Shown here one piece after another: positions 45,321 through 57,800 of a stretch of DNA of 64,000 nt. The stretch is from NCBI GenBank assembly GCA_023614405.1, contig CM042693.1, positions 334,039,527 to 334,103,526 of the forward strand, given 5' to 3'. This DNA comes from Avena insularis. Its lineage: Eukaryota > Streptophyta > Magnoliopsida > Poales > Poaceae. Positions within the stretch are counted from its first letter, which is position 1. Each line of letters begins with the position of its first letter. The notes beneath the pieces were generated by a model. It ran no database searches. It saw only the letters and a program-made list of their open reading frames with translations, and was not told where the DNA came from. Made by a program: the position numbers and the translations under genes.

Positions 45321-48300
45321 GGAACCCATGCTGCCATGTGCACAAAGTAATCTGATATTGTTTAAACATGCTTACACTACTTAAAACATGCACTCTCATA
45401 ACAGTACCCATGTTGTCATGAATATTTGTCAATGCCTCAGATTATTTTGTTAGTAGTAGTACTACTAGTTCATGTATAGCCATATAGGTATAAAATATGT
45501 ATATGCCTCGATTCTCTTATGCATACACCTATTCTAGGAACTGATCTGTGTTGAATGCTTATTGACATTCGGTTTTTCCCATGACACCTTGCTGTTCCAG
45601 TGTTGGTGGTGCCCTCCAATGGTGTTCTGGTGGTGTTGGTGCCCTCCCGAGGTGTTCCAGTGGTGTCAAAAATTTGGTGAACAAGGGGTGTAGCTCATGA
45701 TATTATGAACCAGTTATCTTTCTTAATGCATCTAGTGCTTTAATGTTGTTTTTCATATCAGGTCCATCTATGCATGGTTGTAGCTAGAAAGAAGGGGTGA
45801 TAACTGTGATAAGTGTGAAATAATCGCACCTGTTTTATATCCTTTGGTGCAAAAGTGTTGTTATTATCTGTTCTTCTTTGCATGAAGGCATTAATTTGTT
45901 TGTTACGGTTGTGTTTATGCTAGAATAAATAATGCATCCACTCTAGATGTTTGATCAGACCATGCTTGCATTAGTTTAGTCAGACCATATCAATCTTGAT
46001 TTTTTCCCTTAAAATATTCTCTTGAGTATTATCAAGTAGTATCAATATGCATAGAGTTTGTATTCAGTTCTTGAAATTGACTGCTTACATGATAACTGTT
46101 TACATGTTACTTTACTAGCTAGTTTGTCATACTTTTAATTCTTGGAGTAACAAATCATACTATATGCCATTTTTATATTTGACTGTCCAGTTTGTTTTTC
46201 TGTTAAAGTATAGGTCGATATGTGGTGCTGACTACTAGTCAAATAGTGTACCCTTTGTGTGCTTTGCTCTCTAAGCTTTTGTATCTTTTCTGGTGGTTAA
46301 TTACTGATGTATACTTCTTGCACTTGTGTTTGTCCTGGCATGCCTTGGTTGACGGTGTTACTGATTTGTGTTATTCTTGCACTAGTTCGCTTCTGGCGCC
46401 GCCACTCACTGAAGTTGGTATTCTAGGCCGGTGTAGGATGTTGTGGCCCTCAGGGCTGCTCCCTGTGCCGCCTTGGTGGTGAGATTGATGCTGGGCTAGG
46501 TGGTGGTGTATGGTGAAGCCTTCCCCGTGGTGTTCTGTGTTGCCGTTGCCGTCGATACTCCTTCTGCCTCCTCTCGTGAGATAGAACTTCGCCTGTAGGT
46601 GCTCCTTCTATGCTTCCCTCCAGGCTTTATCTACCTTGCCATGTCAAGTGTGTTTTCTGTGATTCCCCACTGTCTAGATTTCATATCTGAACCTAGGGTT
46701 CACATCTGGTGAATAACTGTGTCTGGTGGAGATATCTTAGCTCTGGTTTGATGCTCAATTGACATGCTTGGTTTACTTGTGATGGTCTCAAGGCCCTGTT
46801 TTAATTCTGTACCCTGTGATTAAATGATGAGGTACTATGGTAAGGGTAGGTTTATGCTACGCTTAATCTGGGTAGATGATCTGAGAAACCCTTCTAGATG
46901 ATTATAGTAGACATGAAAATTCAAACCATTGGTTTGGATTTTATCTGTTTGGGATACTTGCTGGTCTGAACATTTGCTAGTTCATGTTGATAGTTAAGAA
47001 CTATTGACACTGATTCCTAGTTGAATTGGTTAGGAAAATGATCTGGAAATCATATTGGCTTGAAATTATTGTTGGAAATCTAATTGATGATTTCATTTAA
47101 AGAGCATGTTTTGTGATGTTGCAAATCCCCTATGGCCTATATTTTTGTTCAATTGCTGGAGCTATATGAGTTCTAGTTTCCTTGAATCGAACTGTGAAGA
47201 TGAGCAGTGTGTAATTCAGTTACCTTTGTTTTAAAATATAAAATGATTCTTAGATATTTTTGAATATCTAAGAAAAGGATTTATTATCAAACTTGTTGAA
47301 GGGCTGATGTTCTAGTTTTAGAGACTAGATTGAGAGTTTGGTGGGAGTGAGTTTGGGATTGTGCCTGAGGTGCAATTCCAATTCTTTTGGATTTGTGCCC
47401 AGCAATCCCTCATGCTTGCTGGTTTGTGCAAAGATGATTTGTATGCTTTTATGGCCTTGGTATGATTAGTAGAAGTGTGCCTTATCCCGCCTAGGATGCA
47501 AAGTGAGGCCAACTCACGAATAAGAACGAGATTATGGTGTATCTTTTTATTTCTCTATGAGGAACATACATAGCATCTCTATGTAAATTTGAGAGAACAC
47601 CCTCATCCAATCCTCCTAGATGATCATCTAGTTGAAATGGTATAGGGGTGGATTTGATGGGTATTAGTCTCTTTATTTTCCCAAGATGCTGATGCAAAAG
47701 AGAATACATATGATGAAAATATTGTAAAGTTCTACCTGCTACAAGATGTGATTGTTGATCTTGTTATGCTACTAATATAAGCTTCCATGCATCCTGTCCT
47801 TGAAATCCTTCTCCTCCTTCTTCCTTGCTGGATCTATTTTGAATCCTATCCTGATACTTGATATGCTGGCTAGTTCTTTTTTGGACTACTAGTGCTTCTT
47901 GCCTCCTCCTACCTTGCAACCATGTTGCCTTTGCTGTGAATCCCTCTACTTCTAGCTCCTGGATGGCTCCAAGGAGCAACCAGAGTTGGTTGAGGGTGAG
48001 GTATAACACTCTGATGGTAACTTTGTGTGGATGTGTTGTGGAGTGTGGCCAGGTAATTGTTAGCTACGGCTGTTCCTTCTTATCTGGTTTCCTGGTCTGC
48101 TGTGGTGTTGACAGCAGCTACTTGCATGTTGATGCGCAAGCTGCTTGCAAGTGGGACCTGCTGGTGTGGATGAGATCAAGTGAAAACTTGATATTTGTGG
48201 AATCTTTATCTTATTACCTTAGCTGTCATGGTGAAACTTGCCCCTCCACCTATGATGTTGTCTTGAGGCAAAATATCTTGATATGAGCAGATGCTACTTT

Positions 48301-49401
48301 TTTTGGTGAAACTTGCCCTTTCTAAAGTTTAGCTCAATGATGAACTTTAACAAAGGCAACACACTATTCATTTCTGAGAGCAAACTAACCAACTAACCAT
48401 TCTTCCTTTGGTAATAGTTTCTTGTTTCTTAAAAAATCTGTGTACAGAACTACATTGGCTAAGTAATGGATAAGAATAGCTTATATGCTATGACTTCATA
48501 CACAAATTATAAGTTTTCATCCCCGTGTTAGTATTTTTACTGCTTTCGGTTGTTTTGGGAAGTCTGACACGACTTTGAGAGTGTATATCCACTCGAAGCT
48601 TTGTTCGAGTGTCTTGTTCGAGAGAGTTCGGGAAGAGGAAGCATGAAGAAGTTCGGAAGAGAAAGCGTGAAGAAGTTTGGATTTTATTCTTTACGTAAAA
48701 TTTTATTGTATTTTGGTAGCTCCCGATGTGAACTATGAAGAACGTGTATGATTGTAATGTGCCGATCTCTATGTAGAACTGTATGATTGTAATGTGCCGA
48801 TCATAATGTGCTGCTTGAATCAAAATGATTTTGTATATTCTGTTGGTCTTGATTAAATTGTTAGATTTTAATTACTGAGAAAATATATACTGGCAACTGG
48901 GACCGTATGAATTATGGAACACCAGGTGTGACCGGCCCAAAATAAGAAGGCCCAAAGTAAAAATCTGTCCAAAGAAAAGACCAATGCAACGAAAAAAAAA
49001 TGCTTGAATGATGGGCTTGGCCCATGTAGCTAACCAGATTTGATGAGAAAATCAATCCAGAATAGTTGGGCTAAGCCCATGTGGAATCCAGAAATGGACT
49101 GGGCTGATTTTGATTTAAGACGATTTAATTTCGTCACAATTTTGCCACGTAGGATCAGCCACGTAGGATCTGACTTGGCATGCTAGATGGCCCGTGACGA
49201 TATTGGATCGTCATAGACGTTATGACGATCCAATATCGTCATAGAAGGTTATGACGATTTTATCAAAAACGTCGTTATAGTTCATTTGCGACGCCCAGCT
49301 TTCGATGATCTCAAAATCGTCATAAAATCGTCATAAAAAGACTATTATGACGATTCTGTGATGAAAATAGAGGGTCATATATTGCCAGATTTCTTGTAGT
49401 G
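45321..49401. mobile_element. Second, truncated CACTA fragment nested in the array
   Basis: The right edge reads TTTCTTGTAGTG at 49390-49401, the inverse of a CACTACAAGAAA terminus, and the array resumes at the next base. The 280 bp before it (about 49120-49390) contain many ATCGTCATA and TATGACGAT words in both orientations, a typical CACTA subterminal region of a family different from the outer element. The left edge at 45321 has no CACTACA terminus, and part of an array unit is missing, so the left end was lost by deletion. The interior (45321-48850) has no transposase frame. It resembles a spliced non-coding unit also hinted at in 1254-3459. Confidence 0.6.
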
Positions 49402-51030
49402 GATGTTCTCGTGGTCTTCCTCCGGCGAGACCCTGATCTCTGTGCACACTCGGATCGTCTACCTCCCTAGACGTTCCTCTGACAGGGGTAGCCCGGCGTA
49501 GCTCTCTCTTGTTTTGTGTTTGTTTAGGTCATAGGGTGATGTAAAACCATGTTGGTTCACAAGTTGGGGCACTATCCTACCCGGTTTCACCTAAATGGGG
49601 AGATTCCCCCCTTATACGGGTACGGAACCTTCGCCTCTAGGTTAGAGCGCATGCATGCGAGGGGGGAAACATGCAAGTACCTATACCAACCTCTCACCAC
49701 ACTCACACACATATGCTAGGGACACATGCAAGTTCTCGTCTGATTCCGATGTTCTCGTGGTCTTCCTCCGGCGAGACCCTGATCTCTGTGCACACTCGGA
49801 TCGTCTACCTCCCTAGACGTTCCTCTGACAGGGTAGCCCGGCGTAGCTCTCTCTTGTTTTGTGTTTGTTTAGGTCATAGGGTGATGTAAAACCATGTTGG
49901 TTCACAAGTTGGGGCACTATCCTACCGGTTTCACCTAAACGGGAGATTCCCTTATCTGGTCTGGAACCTTCGCCTCTAGGTTAGAGAGCATGCATGCGAG
50001 GGGGGACACATGCAAGCACCTATACCAACCTCTCACCACACTCACACACATATGCTAGGGACACATGCAAGTTCTCGTCTGATTCCGATGTTCTCGTGGT
50101 CTTCCTCCGGCGAAACCCTGATCTCTGTGCACACTCGGATCGTCTACCCCCCTAGACGTTCCTCTAGGGGTACCCCGGCATAGCTCTCTCTTGTTTTGTG
50201 TTTGTTTAGGTCATAGGGTGATGTAAAACCATGTTTGTTCACAAGTTGGGGCACTATCCTACCCGGTTTCACCTAAGCGGGAGATTCCCCTTATCTGCAG
50301 TGGAACCTTCGCCTCTAGGTTAGGCGCATGCATGCGAGAGGGACACATGCAAGCACCTATACCAACCTCTCACCACACTCACACACATATGCTAGGGACA
50401 CATGCAAGTTCTCGTCGATTCCGATGTTCTCGTGGTCTTCCTCCCATGAGACCACGATCTCTGTGCACACTGGGACTGCCTACCCCCTAGACGTTCCTCC
50501 GACAGGGGTAGCCAGTGCTCTCTCTTGTTTTGTTTTTGTTTAGGTCATAGGCTGATGTTAAACCATGTTTGTTCACAAGTTGGGGCACTATCCTACCTGT
50601 TTCACCTAAGCGGAGATTCCTTATACTGATTCTGAACCTTCGCCTCTAGGTTAGAGAGCATGCATGCGAGGGGGGACACATGCAAGCACCTATACCAACG
50701 TCTCACCACACCCACACACATATGCTAGGGACACATGCAAGTTCTCGTCTGATTCCGATGTTCTCGTGGTCTTCCTTTGGCGAAACCCTGATCTCTGTGC
50801 ACACTCGGATCGTCTACCCCCCTAGACGTTCCTCTGACAGGGGTAGCCCGGCGTAGCTCTCTCTTATTTTGTGTTTGTTTAGGTCATAGGTTGATGTAAA
50901 ACCATGTTGGTTCACAAGTTGGGGCACTATCCTACCCGGTTTCACCTAAACGGAAGATTCCCCTTATCTGCACTGGAACCTTCGCCTCTAGGTTAGAGCG
51001 CATGCATGCGAGGGGGGACACATGCAAGCA
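49402..51030. repeat. Tandem array, five units of 334-346 bp
   Basis: Units start with GATGTTCTCGTGG at 49402, 49748, 50087, 50423 and 50757, giving periods of 346, 339, 336 and 334 bp; the last unit is partial. Each contains GATCTCTGTGCACACTCGG, TAGACGTTCCTC, a GTTTGTTTAGGTCATAGG block, ACAAGTTGGGGCACTATCC and a GCATGCATGCGAG block. No unit is coding. Differences between units cluster at short CG-containing words. Confidence 0.95.
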
Positions 51031-51230
51031 CTTCATGTGGTCGTGGTGAGTGCTATTGAGAACCACATGCGATAATAACACTTACAAACATATAGAAATT
51101 TCTCGGGGTGTGAGAAGATTCGCAACGATATTTCATGTGGACGTAGATCGCTATTCGGAGGGTGCGAAATTATCCAATTAATAAAAAATATATAAATAAT
51201 TGATACAAATACAAAATAAATGAAAATAAT
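51031..51230. other. Spacer between array and right subterminal region
   Basis: Two TTCATGTGG…CGT words about 95 bp apart, then AT-rich DNA. No gene. Confidence 0.3.
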
Positions 51231-51502
51231 ATAAGGCTACGCCGAGGTTGTGAGGGTGGCCGTCGGCGTATGCTATGCCGAGGGTCGCCGTCGGCCTAAC
51301 CGACAGCACCGTTAGCGCGCCGTCCGTGCTGGCCGGCATGTGCATACTACGCCGAGGGCCTCCGCTACGCCGAGGGTGACCGTCCGTGTAGTGCATACTA
51401 CGCCGACGGCTGGGCTACGCCGAGGGCTGGGCTGTTACTGGTCTTTCGCAAGTGACCTCGACGCTTGGCCGTCGAATGACGCATCTGACCATTCCTGTAG
51501 TG
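51231..51502. repeat. Right subterminal repeats and terminus of the CACTA element
   Basis: CTACGCCGAGGG and CTACGCCGACGG words recur from 51237 to about 51430. The terminus ATTCCTGTAGTG ends at 51502. These mirror the motifs at 36560-37030. Confidence 0.9.
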
Positions 51503-51916
51503 ATCGGTACATTACTCCAATCTTGACAGCTTGTCTAACAACGGATAATTCAAGCAATGCTTTCAAAGCTCTGGTTTATATATTCATGCCAAACGGGAAT
51601 TTGGACAGATGGTTACATGAAAAATCCAGTGGTGAAGATTCTATGATATTGGGCTTAGGGAAACGAATAAGCATGCTTGTGAATGTAGCTGATGCCTTGT
51701 CCTACTTACACCATGATAATGGAAGAATCATTGTTCATCGCGATTTGAAATCCAGCAATATCTTCATAGATGCTGATATGAATGCATATTTGGGCGACTT
51801 TGGTATTGCAAGCCTCGTATTTAATTCTTGATCCACAAGAATTGGGCATTCAAGCTCAGCCTCAAGTTCAGTTAGCTCAGTCGGATTGAAAGTGACAGTA
51901 GGATACATAGCTCCAG
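51503..51916 (+). pseudogene. Kinase gene, exon 1 part b: catalytic and activation regions
   Basis: The frame resumes with RYITPILTACLTTDNS and ALVYIFMPNGNLDRWLH, then IIVHRDLKSSNIFIDADM and YLGDFGIASLV. It meets TGA at 51829-51831, after which the same frame continues RIGHSSSAS and VGYIAP up to the donor CCAG|GTATGT. Most members of this receptor subfamily have HCD (non-RD) instead of HRD at the catalytic loop, so the arginine here is unusual. Confidence 0.93.
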
Positions 51917-51967
51917 GTATGTCTGTCACCAAATCTTTTATGTGTTTATAAGGCATCATGTTCTAAC

Positions 51968-52393
51968 TGTTAGATAGATCTCTCCCGTTCGAGCCCAACG
52001 GCCGAACGGAGTCCCTTATCCGCACCCTGATCGGGGGCGCCCCACCTCATCTGGTGGGTGGGCCCCTGTCGCCAGCGCTATATAAAGAGGTGGGGGGGGC
52101 GGCAGCACGCCTCACGAGGTTAGCCGTGCCCTAGCCGCCCCACCTACAAGCCAATCCGATCTAGGCCTAGCGCTGCGCCGACCGGAAGCACCACCGCCGC
52201 CACACTCTCCCCCCTTACCACCCATGGCCAACGACACCAGCTCGGCATCCCTCCAGCTCGTGCTTGTCGAGCTGAGCCAGTAGTTCCTCCCCTCTCAGAT
52301 CCCTCTCTCCCTCTCTCAGTTTTATGTCTAGATATGCAGAGGCAAAGAGCTACCGAATAGATCTAGACTAGTTGATGCAAATAGATCTTCACA
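51968..52393 (+). repeat. 5' LTR of the intronic Copia
   Basis: Starts TGTTAGATAGATCTC and ends AGATCTTCACA. A TATATAAA box lies at 52079-52086. Compared with the 3' LTR it lacks a short block near 52225-52280 (a CAGCTCCAGCACC-type stretch) and has several substitutions. Confidence 0.95.
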
Positions 52394-52394
52394 A

Positions 52395-52407
52395 TGGTAT
52401 CAGAGCC
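52395..52407 (+). promoter_or_regulatory. Primer binding site, tRNA-iMet
   Basis: TGGTATCAGAGCC lies one base after the 5' LTR and matches the standard Copia primer site exactly. Confidence 0.9.
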
Positions 52408-54131
52408 ACTAGTGGCTAGTTTGTTCGGTGCAAAAGAAATTCAAAGAAAAAACCTAGATCTAAAGAGCGCCTGCCCTATGGCCACGCCTTTCCTCTCGAT
52501 CTAGATGGGCATCCCTTTTGGGAGACATCTAGAAGAAGAAATACTCCTTCGGGGGCAAAGAAAACCCTAGATCTAAGCCCCAAAAGACAAACCCCAAACC
52601 CCATAGATCCCCATAGATCCCCACAGATCCCCAAAGAAAAGTCAATAAAAAAAGGAAGGGGGGGTCGCTCCGGCCATCGCCGGGAAAGGTTCTGCCCCAC
52701 ACCTCGGCCACTTGACGACGGTGCACCCACCCTCGGGTGGATGCACACATCGGCAAGGAGCCAAGGGGGAGGCACCGCCGCCGTCTCCCTCTCTGTTCTC
52801 TGTTGCTCACGGGAGAGGGAAGGTGGGAGGTGGAAGGCAAAGTAACAAAAAAAAGGGGGAATCCATCGGCCACTGCCTACAAAGGGCTCCGCCACCACCC
52901 CTCTTAACGGTGGTGCGCCCACCCTCGGGTGGACGCACCGCCGGCAAGGGAGGGCAGGGGGCGCCATGGCTCGCAGGAGCAAAGGGAGAGGGAGGGGCGC
53001 GCCGAGGGCGGCCACCTCGCCTCGTCCTCTCGCGCCGTGCGCCGCCGAAGCAAAGGAGAGGGAGGGGCTCGCCGAGGGCGGCCACCTCGCCTCGGCCTCT
53101 CGCGCCGTGCACCGCCGGAGCAAAGGGAGGGGGAGGGGCTCGCCGTCGCGGCCGCCTCGCCGCCTTTCTCACGCGGGGTGCACACGGCTCCGCCGCAGAG
53201 AGCACGCGGGATGCACGCGGCACTGCCGCAGAGGGCACGCAGAGTGGACGCGGGGGGAAGTGATTCGGGTTTGGGGGGGCGGCCTGGACGGTTTTATACG
53301 ACCGAAAGGGGCGCGCGTCCGTCCGATCTAGGGCGGCAGAAATGGATGGCTCAGATTGAGCGGCGCCGGCTAGCGGGTTGCACAGCTGGGCCACGGGCCG
53401 CGTGCGGGCTGCTGCTGGGTTGCGGACAGGCAGAGGCCGCAGCGCGCGGGCGGCGGCTAGCGGGCGCACGGGCGCTGAGTGGTTAGCGGGCTCTAATGGG
53501 CTGCTGGCGGCGCGCTGTGGGCAGCGGCTGGCGGTACCTAACAGCGGAGCGAGGCTGGCGGGTCAGCCGCGGCTTGGCTACTGAGCTGGGCGCGAGCGCG
53601 CGGGCAGTCTGCCACACCCACTGGACTGGCAGGCAGATGTTTTTTCCTTTTTATTTTACAATAGCTGTTTTAACTGTTTTTGCTTAGTTTTAAGCATTTT
53701 TTCAACATGGTTTTTTCTAGTCATTTTATTTCAAGTATATTTTGACTAGAGAATGATTTAAAGCAGATTTTTTTTCTGTAAAGTTCAAAGTATCATGAAA
53801 GTCATTATTAAGTTTCCGCTGCAAATAGTTATTTTAAATTGCAATAATGCAATAAAAGTTTGTTTAAATTTTTTTATAAAAATGTGAGAAAGTAATTAAA
53901 GATGATTGTGTCCCATGTTATTAATTGACCAACATTATTAATAAGCATGATCATGATCGTTTTTCATTGAGTATTAAAGGTGCATTTAACTTTATTTCTA
54001 CCCAACGGTGATGTAATTTTAAATAGCACAAACAATTGCATGCTTAATTTATACCAACGTTGGATTAATGCATACAGTTGTTTTCTTTAGTGATCTCACA
54101 TCTTTTGTGGTTTTCAGGAGGTCTCAACCTC
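52408..54131 (+). other. GC-rich untranslated leader of the intronic Copia
   Basis: About 1.7 kb, very GC-rich from 52460 to 53640. It contains a tandem unit of about 71-75 bp at 52975-53150 (GAGGGAGGGGC…GCCGAGGGCGGCCACCTCGCC) and a related pair at about 52715 and 52912 sharing CCCACCCTCGGGTGGA. It turns AT-rich from 53640 onward. Long frames on both strands reflect the base composition. A TTGTGGTTTTCAG|G acceptor-like site just before gag suggests a leader intron. Confidence 0.65.
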
Positions 54132-54890
54132 ATGAGCTGTTTGAAGGACATCCCGCTGCTAAGGGGGGACAACTACTACGAATGGAGGAAAAAGGTTGAT
54201 TTGGCGTTTGTGTGCGCCGAAGTGGATTGGGTGGTTTACACCAAGCAACCAGTCAAGCCCGCTGACCCTGTCAGGGGCGATGCTAAGAAAAGTGCTGCAT
54301 TTGAGAAAAGGAAGAGGGACCATGCTCCATTGGAGCTGGCCTACTCGATTGATAATCAAAAGTGGGTGAACGCCAACAAGAAATGTTTGGCCTTTGTAAA
54401 GAACACAATTGAGAACGCCATAGTGGGCTCAATTGGAGAGTGTGCCTCCGTGGGCGAATACCTTGCCAAGATAAAGAGCCAGTTTACTGGCTCTTCAAAG
54501 ATGTATGCGACCCAGCTGTTAAAACAGCTGGTGACTGAAAAGTACACGGGAGGGCCACACGGAATAAGAGAGCACATCTTGAGGATGTCAAACATGGCAG
54601 CCAAGCTGAAACCCATGGATGAGGACCTCGAGCTAAAGCCTGCACTTCTGGTGCACCTGGTGATGGTCTCTCTTCCACAGCCTTTTGAGAACTTCGTAAT
54701 AAACTATAACATGTCCCCTGAAAAGTGGGACATAGAAAAGACCATTGGGATGTGCTCCCAAGAGGAGGAAAGGCTGAAGGCCCTTCACGGTGGTTCCTTG
54801 GACTTCGTGAAGGACAATAGGAAGAGAAGTTTCACCAACAGTAACCATGGTGGCTCACCCTCCAAGCCACATGGCAAGGGCCCAATGCAC
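54132..54890 (+). pseudogene. Gag of the intronic Copia
   Basis: ATG 54132 starts MSCLKDIPLLRGDNYYEWRK, typical of Copia gag (UBN2 type). The core continues with DNQKWVNANKKCLAF, LAKIKSQFTGSS, LLKQLVTEKY and HILRMSNMAAKLKPM. The frame shifts between about 54880 and 54900, so the C-terminal zinc knuckle ([14 protein letters not shown], about 54937-54978) is read in the next frame. Gag packages the RNA into particles. Confidence 0.9.
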
Positions 54891-57800
54891 CGATTACCAG
54901 CACCAGTTCACCCCTGGGGAAAAAGACCAGTGCCACCACTGTAAGAAGGTTGGCCACTACAAGAAGGATTGTCCCGTATGGCTGAAGTACATCATGGCCA
55001 AAAACGGTAAAGATATAGTCTCTTTTGTTAATGAATTTCTGTATGAAAAGTTTTCTAGATCTACTTGGTGGATTGATTCTGGTGCAACTGTTCATGTTGC
55101 CAACTCTTTACAGGGGTTCCATTCGACAAGGATTTTGCCAAAAAGAGAAAGACTCATTGAAGTGGCGAATGGGATTGAAGCAGAAGTGGAGGCCATTGGT
55201 GACATCCCTCTGGAGTTGGCTGATGGATCTTCTCTTTTGCTCAAGGATGTGCTTTTTGTTCCTTCAATTCATAGAAATTTAATAAGTGTGTCGTGCTTGG
55301 ACAAAGATTCTTATGAGTGTTATTTTGGAAATGGCAAATGTGCCATTTGGTTAAAAGATATTTGTGTGGGTGTTGCTACCTTACATGACAAGTTATATTT
55401 ATTATCTTTGCATGAGAAAGTATTTTCTGTGTGTGATGTGAATGAAAAAGTTCCCTTGTCGAACAAAGAACAAAAGAAAAGAAAGCGAACTCTTGACTCA
55501 TCGAAGCTATGGCACTGCAGACTAGGCCATATTTCGAGGGAAAGAATAGAAAGCCTCGTTAAAAATGACATGCTTCCTCCGTTAGAGTTCTCAGATATAG
55601 AACAATGCATAGATTGCATTAAAGGAAAGTATGTCAAACAAATTAAAAAGGGTGCAAACCAAAGCATAGCTACACTAGAAATAATCCACACGGATATTTG
55701 TGGACCATTTCCGGTGAAAAGTGTGGATGGCTATGCTTCATTCATAACATTCACGGATGATCACTCCCGGTATGGTTATATTTATCCAATTAAAGAAAGA
55801 TCTGAAGCATTGGATAAATTTAAAATTTTCAAAGCTGAAGTAGAAAATCAGCATGATAAAAGAATTAAGATAGTTCGGTCCGATCGTGGGGGGGAGTACT
55901 ACGGTCGGCATACTCCATATGGTCAAGTACAAGGACCCTTTGCAAGGTTCCTGCAAGAAAATGGAATAGTCACCCAGTATTCTATGACGGGCGAACCTCA
56001 GCAAAACGGAGTAGCTGAAAGGCATAACCGTCTTATGGATATGGTGCGCAGCATGATGAGCTATTCCACCCTTCCATTGGGATTGTGGATGGAGGCACTT
56101 AAAACCGCCATTCACATTCTCAACAGAGTACCAAGTAAGTCGGTGCCCAAAACACTGTATGAATTGTGGACAGGCAGAGTCCCCTCTCTGCACCACTTGA
56201 GGGTCTGGGGGAGCCCAGCCGAGGCAAAAGTTTTCAATCTAAACATTGCAAAGTTAGACCCAAAAACAGTATCTTGCCATTTTATTGGCTATCCAGATAG
56301 GTCAAAAGGCTACCGTTTCTACTGTCCCGACAGATACACAAAGTTTATAAAAACGAGACATGCAGTCTTCTTGGAGGACAAACTGATGAGGGGGAGCACG
56401 GTAGCTAGGAAAATTGATCTTGAGGAGAAGAGGGTGCATGCACCTAATCCAATGACTCATGAGCCATTTTTCTCGCTACCTGTTATGCCACCATCTACAA
56501 CCCCTGAGGTTGTGGTGACGGCACCTGTTGTGACTCCACACGTGACAACAATGGGCAAAAGTTCGGAACCTGTCCATCAGGAGCCACCTGAACCCACTGT
56601 TGAGCACGAAAGGGAGCCAAAACAGCCACCTACTGTAAATGTGCCTGAACTCGAGGCAAGAAATGAGCAAGAGTCTGATGAACTCAGAAGGTCTAAAAGA
56701 GAACGAAGACCAGCCATTTCCAAATAAATTTACAAAGTCTACAATGTAGTTCATATGGAGGGCGATCCTACCTCATATGAAGAAGCCATGAGTAGCCCTC
56801 ACTCAGCCAAGTGGGTGGAGGCAATGGAAGATGAAATGAAATCGATGAGTTCCAACAATGTTTGGGACTTAGAGAAAATTCCTAAAGGAGCCAAAACAGT
56901 AGGATGCAAATGGGTCTACAAAACAAAGTATGACTCCAATGGGAATGTAGAAAAGTACAAAGCTAGACTTGTGGCAAAAGGCTTTACCCAAAGAGAAGGC
57001 GTAGATTACAATGAGACTTTTTCTCCGGTCTCATGTAGGACTCCTTCAGAATCATCATGGCACTAGTTGCACATTTTGATTTAGAGTTGCACCAAATGGA
57101 TGTCAAGCCGGCATTTCTAAATGGAGATTTAGAAGAAAATGTTTACATGAAACAACCCAAGGGTTTTTTCATGGAGGGGAAGGAACATATGGGATGCCAC
57201 CTAAAGAAATCCATTTATGGGTTAAAGCAAGCCTCTAGGCAGTGGTATTTAAAGTTTAATGATACCATTAAAAGATTTGGATTCAAAAAAAATGTTGAGG
57301 ACAACTGCATTTATGCAAAGTTCAAAAGTTGGAAATATATTTTCCTAATTCTGTATGTGGATGACATTCTGCTTGCCAGCAGTGATATTAGTCTACTACT
57401 AGAGATAAAGAAGTTCTTGTCATCAAATTTTGACATGAAAGACCTTGGTGAAGCTTCTTATGTTTTGGGCATAGAAATTCACCGAGATAGAAAGAATGGA
57501 GTGTTAGGACTGTCGCAGAAAGCGTATTGTGAAAAGATTTTAAAGAAATACAATATGCATGCGAGTAATTCAACACCTGCTCCCATAGTCAAGGGCGATA
57601 GTTTTGGAAAATCCCAATGTCCAAAGAATCAATATGAGATCGATCAAATGAAGTCAGTACCATACGCTTCGGCTGTTGGAAGCTTACAGTATGCACAAGT
57701 GTGCACTCGCCCTGACTTAGCGTTTATCACCGGGGTACTCGGTAGATATCAAGAGAACCCAGGCGTAGAGCACTGGAAGATGGTAAAGAAAGCTTTGCGT

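Larger units (their letters stand above)
36550..51502 (-). mobile_element. CACTA (En/Spm) transposon, 14,953 bp, Caspar-like
   Basis: The ends are CACTACAGGAA and its inverse, with an ATC duplication, and the host kinase frame is continuous without it. Subterminal regions on both sides are packed with TACGCCGACGGC and GCCGAGGGC motifs, the sort of sites bound by TNPA-type proteins. On the minus strand lie a TNP2-like transposase gene (43519-39685) and a TNPA-like gene (39722-37275). The right third contains a GC-rich minisatellite, a tandem array of about 340 bp units and a nested insertion ending at 49401. The motif style recalls Triticeae Caspar elements, but the family name is by memory only. 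Confidence 0.93.

Noticed and set aside
49402..51030. Regularly spaced repeats considered as a CRISPR array
   Set aside because: Units are about 340 bp with no spacer structure, and the context is a plant CACTA transposon.
52476..53586. Several long GC-rich frames on both strands
   Set aside because: They lie in the untranslated leader of the intronic Copia and reflect composition and short tandem repeats.
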